Part shown: piece after piece, positions 62,191 through 64,000 of the stretch
Layout of the letters: each line of letters opens with the position of its first letter
How positions within the stretch are numbered: the first letter of the stretch is position 1
NCBI GenBank assembly: GCA_963575745.1
Contig: CAUYUJ010006557.1
Span: forward strand, 511,501 to 575,500
DNA from: Prorocentrum cordatum
Taxonomy: Eukaryota > Sar > Dinophyceae > Prorocentrales > Prorocentraceae
Reading direction: 5' to 3'
Length of the DNA stretch: 64,000 nt
Program-made: the position numbers and the translations under genes
Notes under the pieces: model-generated
Seen by the model: the letters and a program-made list of their open reading frames with translations, nothing else
Database searches by the model: none
What the model was told of the DNA's origin: nothing

Positions 62191-64000
62191 AGTGCTAGTT
62201 CAAGTTGCCGCAGCAGCAGAATTGTTACGACAACACCATTCGAGTCCAATTAGTGCTAGACAGGGATCACGACAATTTCAGGACAAAGGGGGAGGCACAA
62301 AGTCGGTACCATGGCAGCGCAAGCAACAGAGTTTCAAGAAATTGTGGGAATGTCCAGCACGCGCATGTGCCAACCCCTGGGATTCGTACACATGTAAAAG
62401 GTGTTTCCCATCCATGTCTCAGCAGTCGAGTGAGCGACCATGGCGCACGAGATCAGCATCGCGTGCCCCGAGAAGACGAGCCGCCTCAACTCAGCCGACA
62501 CATGGTGATGCAGCAAAATCCACGGCAGGAGATCAGCCAGAGCCCCATGACGATCTCATACCTTTGTTACCAGCCACGCCTGAGATTGCCACCAGTCACA
62601 AAAGATGGAGAGATCCGCCAGAGGATCCTAAATTGCTGGGAGAATATCGCAGAGCTATAACATCCACCATGGAATCGTTGGAGAGACAGATTCGATGTGC
62701 AGATGCTCTCACATTAGATGCCCAGCAAATTTCGGCTCTGCAAGAAGAATATGCAGTTGTGTTGTATCAGTTCATGCACAGCCGTTCGCCACAGGCACGA
62801 GTGACTAAACAAAGGTGATTCGTCAATCGATGCCGCAGACGCCTGACAGATGCCACTGCGAAGCTGAATCTTTTGTATGAACAGATCGACGCAGCAGAAG
62901 TTCAATGTCAGCATTTGCAAGAAGAAGTTACACAGGCAGAGCAGTTGCTTGAGCACTTCGAGGAGCTCGAGGATTCGCTACCAGTCATGTCAGCACGAGC
63001 AGCTAATGACCAAGACAACGATGATGACATTCGCATGGCCGAGGAAGATGGTCCCGCAGGACATTTTCGACCAGGACATAGAGCTCCGACACCTCAGTCG
63101 CCAGGAAAGGCATCAGTTGCCTCAACTGCAGCGACCATTCCCTCGCGCACAGGCCAGCACGCATGGCCCATGGTGTCAGGGAAAGGAGCCAGCCAAGCAG
63201 ATGTAGCAGCCACCCCTCCGAGGGCCGCTGCGCAGCCTCATCAGCAGGTAGCACCACCTGGAGAGGCGCAGTCTGCGGCAGCGAATGACATCGCTATGCC
63301 CACACTGCTCGCAGCACTGCAACAGAGCAATGCGCAGCTGCTCGCCAACATGAGGAACTTCCAGACCGCCGTGAACACGCTGCAGACGGATATCAGCACG
63401 CTCAGGACGGAGAAAGAGGAGGACATGAACAAGGTGCGCCAGGCCGCAGTGGAGGCAGCCCAGGAGGTCATGGCAGCGCAGTCGAACGGCCCCAAGAAGT
63501 ACCAGCAGCCCGCCGACCCAGTGGCCCAGCAGGCAGGTCGTGCCCGCATGGCAGCGCTGCTGCGAGGCCGTGGCACAGCGAGATCAGCATCCCCGCGTCG
63601 ACATGAAGATAGTGGACAAGCAGGTGCCAAGACCATGCGCACAAGCACGGCGGGAGAAGGATCGATGGGAGCAGGAGCAGCCGACATCGCCCAGAGGCCG
63701 CTCAGGCGGAGGACGCAGCCAGGCAGCCTACGGGGGCTGAAGCCGCGCCTGCAGGCAAGGATGACAGCGACAGCGAGCTGTTGGCCGCTGTCGCTGCCAC
63801 GCCAGCCACCGCACCAGTTTTTTCGCTAGGGGTCGTGTCAGAAGCGTCTCGACCCATCTTGAATTCAAATATTCCAATCCAAGATCCTGATTTTCCAGCT
63901 AGCCCATTCCCCAGTGAAGAGGACAAGCCAACGGAAAATCGCTCGGAGCACCTCGGATACCAGATTCACAACTACCCAGTGGAATCAACGCCAGGTGCCC
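62190..64000 (+). CDS. Partial gene: Cys-finger and coiled-coil protein, possibly a retroelement first ORF
   Basis: The plus-strand frame open from 61931 becomes protein-like near 62190. At 62345-62404 it encodes W-x-C-x4-C-x-N-x6-C-x2-C (WECPARACANPW...CKRC), close to a RanBP2-type zinc finger. Then follow a basic Ser/Arg-rich stretch, helices (EYRRAITSTMESLERQIRCA), a TGA at 62816-62818, and in the same frame a coiled coil (LLYEQIDAAEVQCQHLQEEV). An acidic stretch, a Pro/Ala-rich linker and a second coiled coil (NFQTAVNTLQTDISTLRTEK) come next. Near 63600-63710 the reading shifts, perhaps twice, and continues as GAEAAPAGKDDSDSELLAAV to the window edge. Third positions are less GC-rich than in the 13-22 kb element. 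Zinc finger plus coiled coil upstream of a large missing part would suit the first ORF of another LINE, but a host gene is equally possible. The start is not determined. Confidence 0.5.

Overview
This window reads as nuclear DNA of a large, repeat-rich, GC-rich eukaryotic genome. A dinoflagellate is the best guess. The grounds are GC-rich third codon positions in the few convincing coding stretches, LINE pieces on both strands, protein modules of a kind I associate with dinoflagellates (an EILSGL-x-PDVRNPSA module, a Gly/Met-rich tail, an ELFGDVDQLNL protein), and very dense micro- and minisatellites. I saw no rRNA, no convincing tRNA, no spliced-leader relic and no prokaryotic operon structure. 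The assignment is inference from style, not a database match.

Layout. 1-1.64 kb: remnant of a LINE on the minus strand (endonuclease, then the start of reverse transcriptase), cut by the window edge. 1.8-7.4 kb: foldbacks, two hairpin-forming tandem arrays and triplet repeats, with one exon-like fragment at 2.8 kb. 7.4-10.8 kb: a minus-strand reading frame and a plus-strand coiled-coil protein, head to head across a cluster of three structured hairpins. 10.9-13.4 kb: further hairpin and tandem repeats. 13.5-22.7 kb: the main element, a long LINE-like retrotransposon on the plus strand with a Pro-rich first ORF, RNase H, APE-type endonuclease, reverse transcriptase (FVDD), a C-terminal Cys/His zinc-finger region, an unidentified last ORF and a 3' region with seven more copies of the same structured hairpin, running into a (GGA)n tract. 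23-31 kb: gene-poor. 31-34.7 kb: GC-rich degenerate coding pieces, mostly minus strand. 35-46 kb: minisatellites, foldbacks and dispersed short elements. 48.1-51.9 kb: a 3.8-kb (TAG)n domain with a higher-order repeat. 52-62 kb: gene-poor with more dispersed elements and foldbacks. 62 kb to the right edge: the start of a Cys-finger/coiled-coil protein gene that runs out of the window.

Frames. The long coding stretches are broken mainly by single-base shifts. In the LINE and the coiled-coil gene these shifts are nearly all in one direction and often lie at homopolymer runs, so part of the damage could be assembly error rather than decay.

The most interesting signal is a family of ten hairpins (three at 8.0-8.1 kb, seven at 22.0-22.4 kb). 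They share an almost invariant 9-nt loop, AGGAGCAGG. Their inner and outer stems change by compensating substitutions, which points to a selected RNA (or single-stranded DNA) structure shared by a LINE 3' region and an unrelated-looking gene start. Several other tandem families in the window also combine a constant loop with variable stems.
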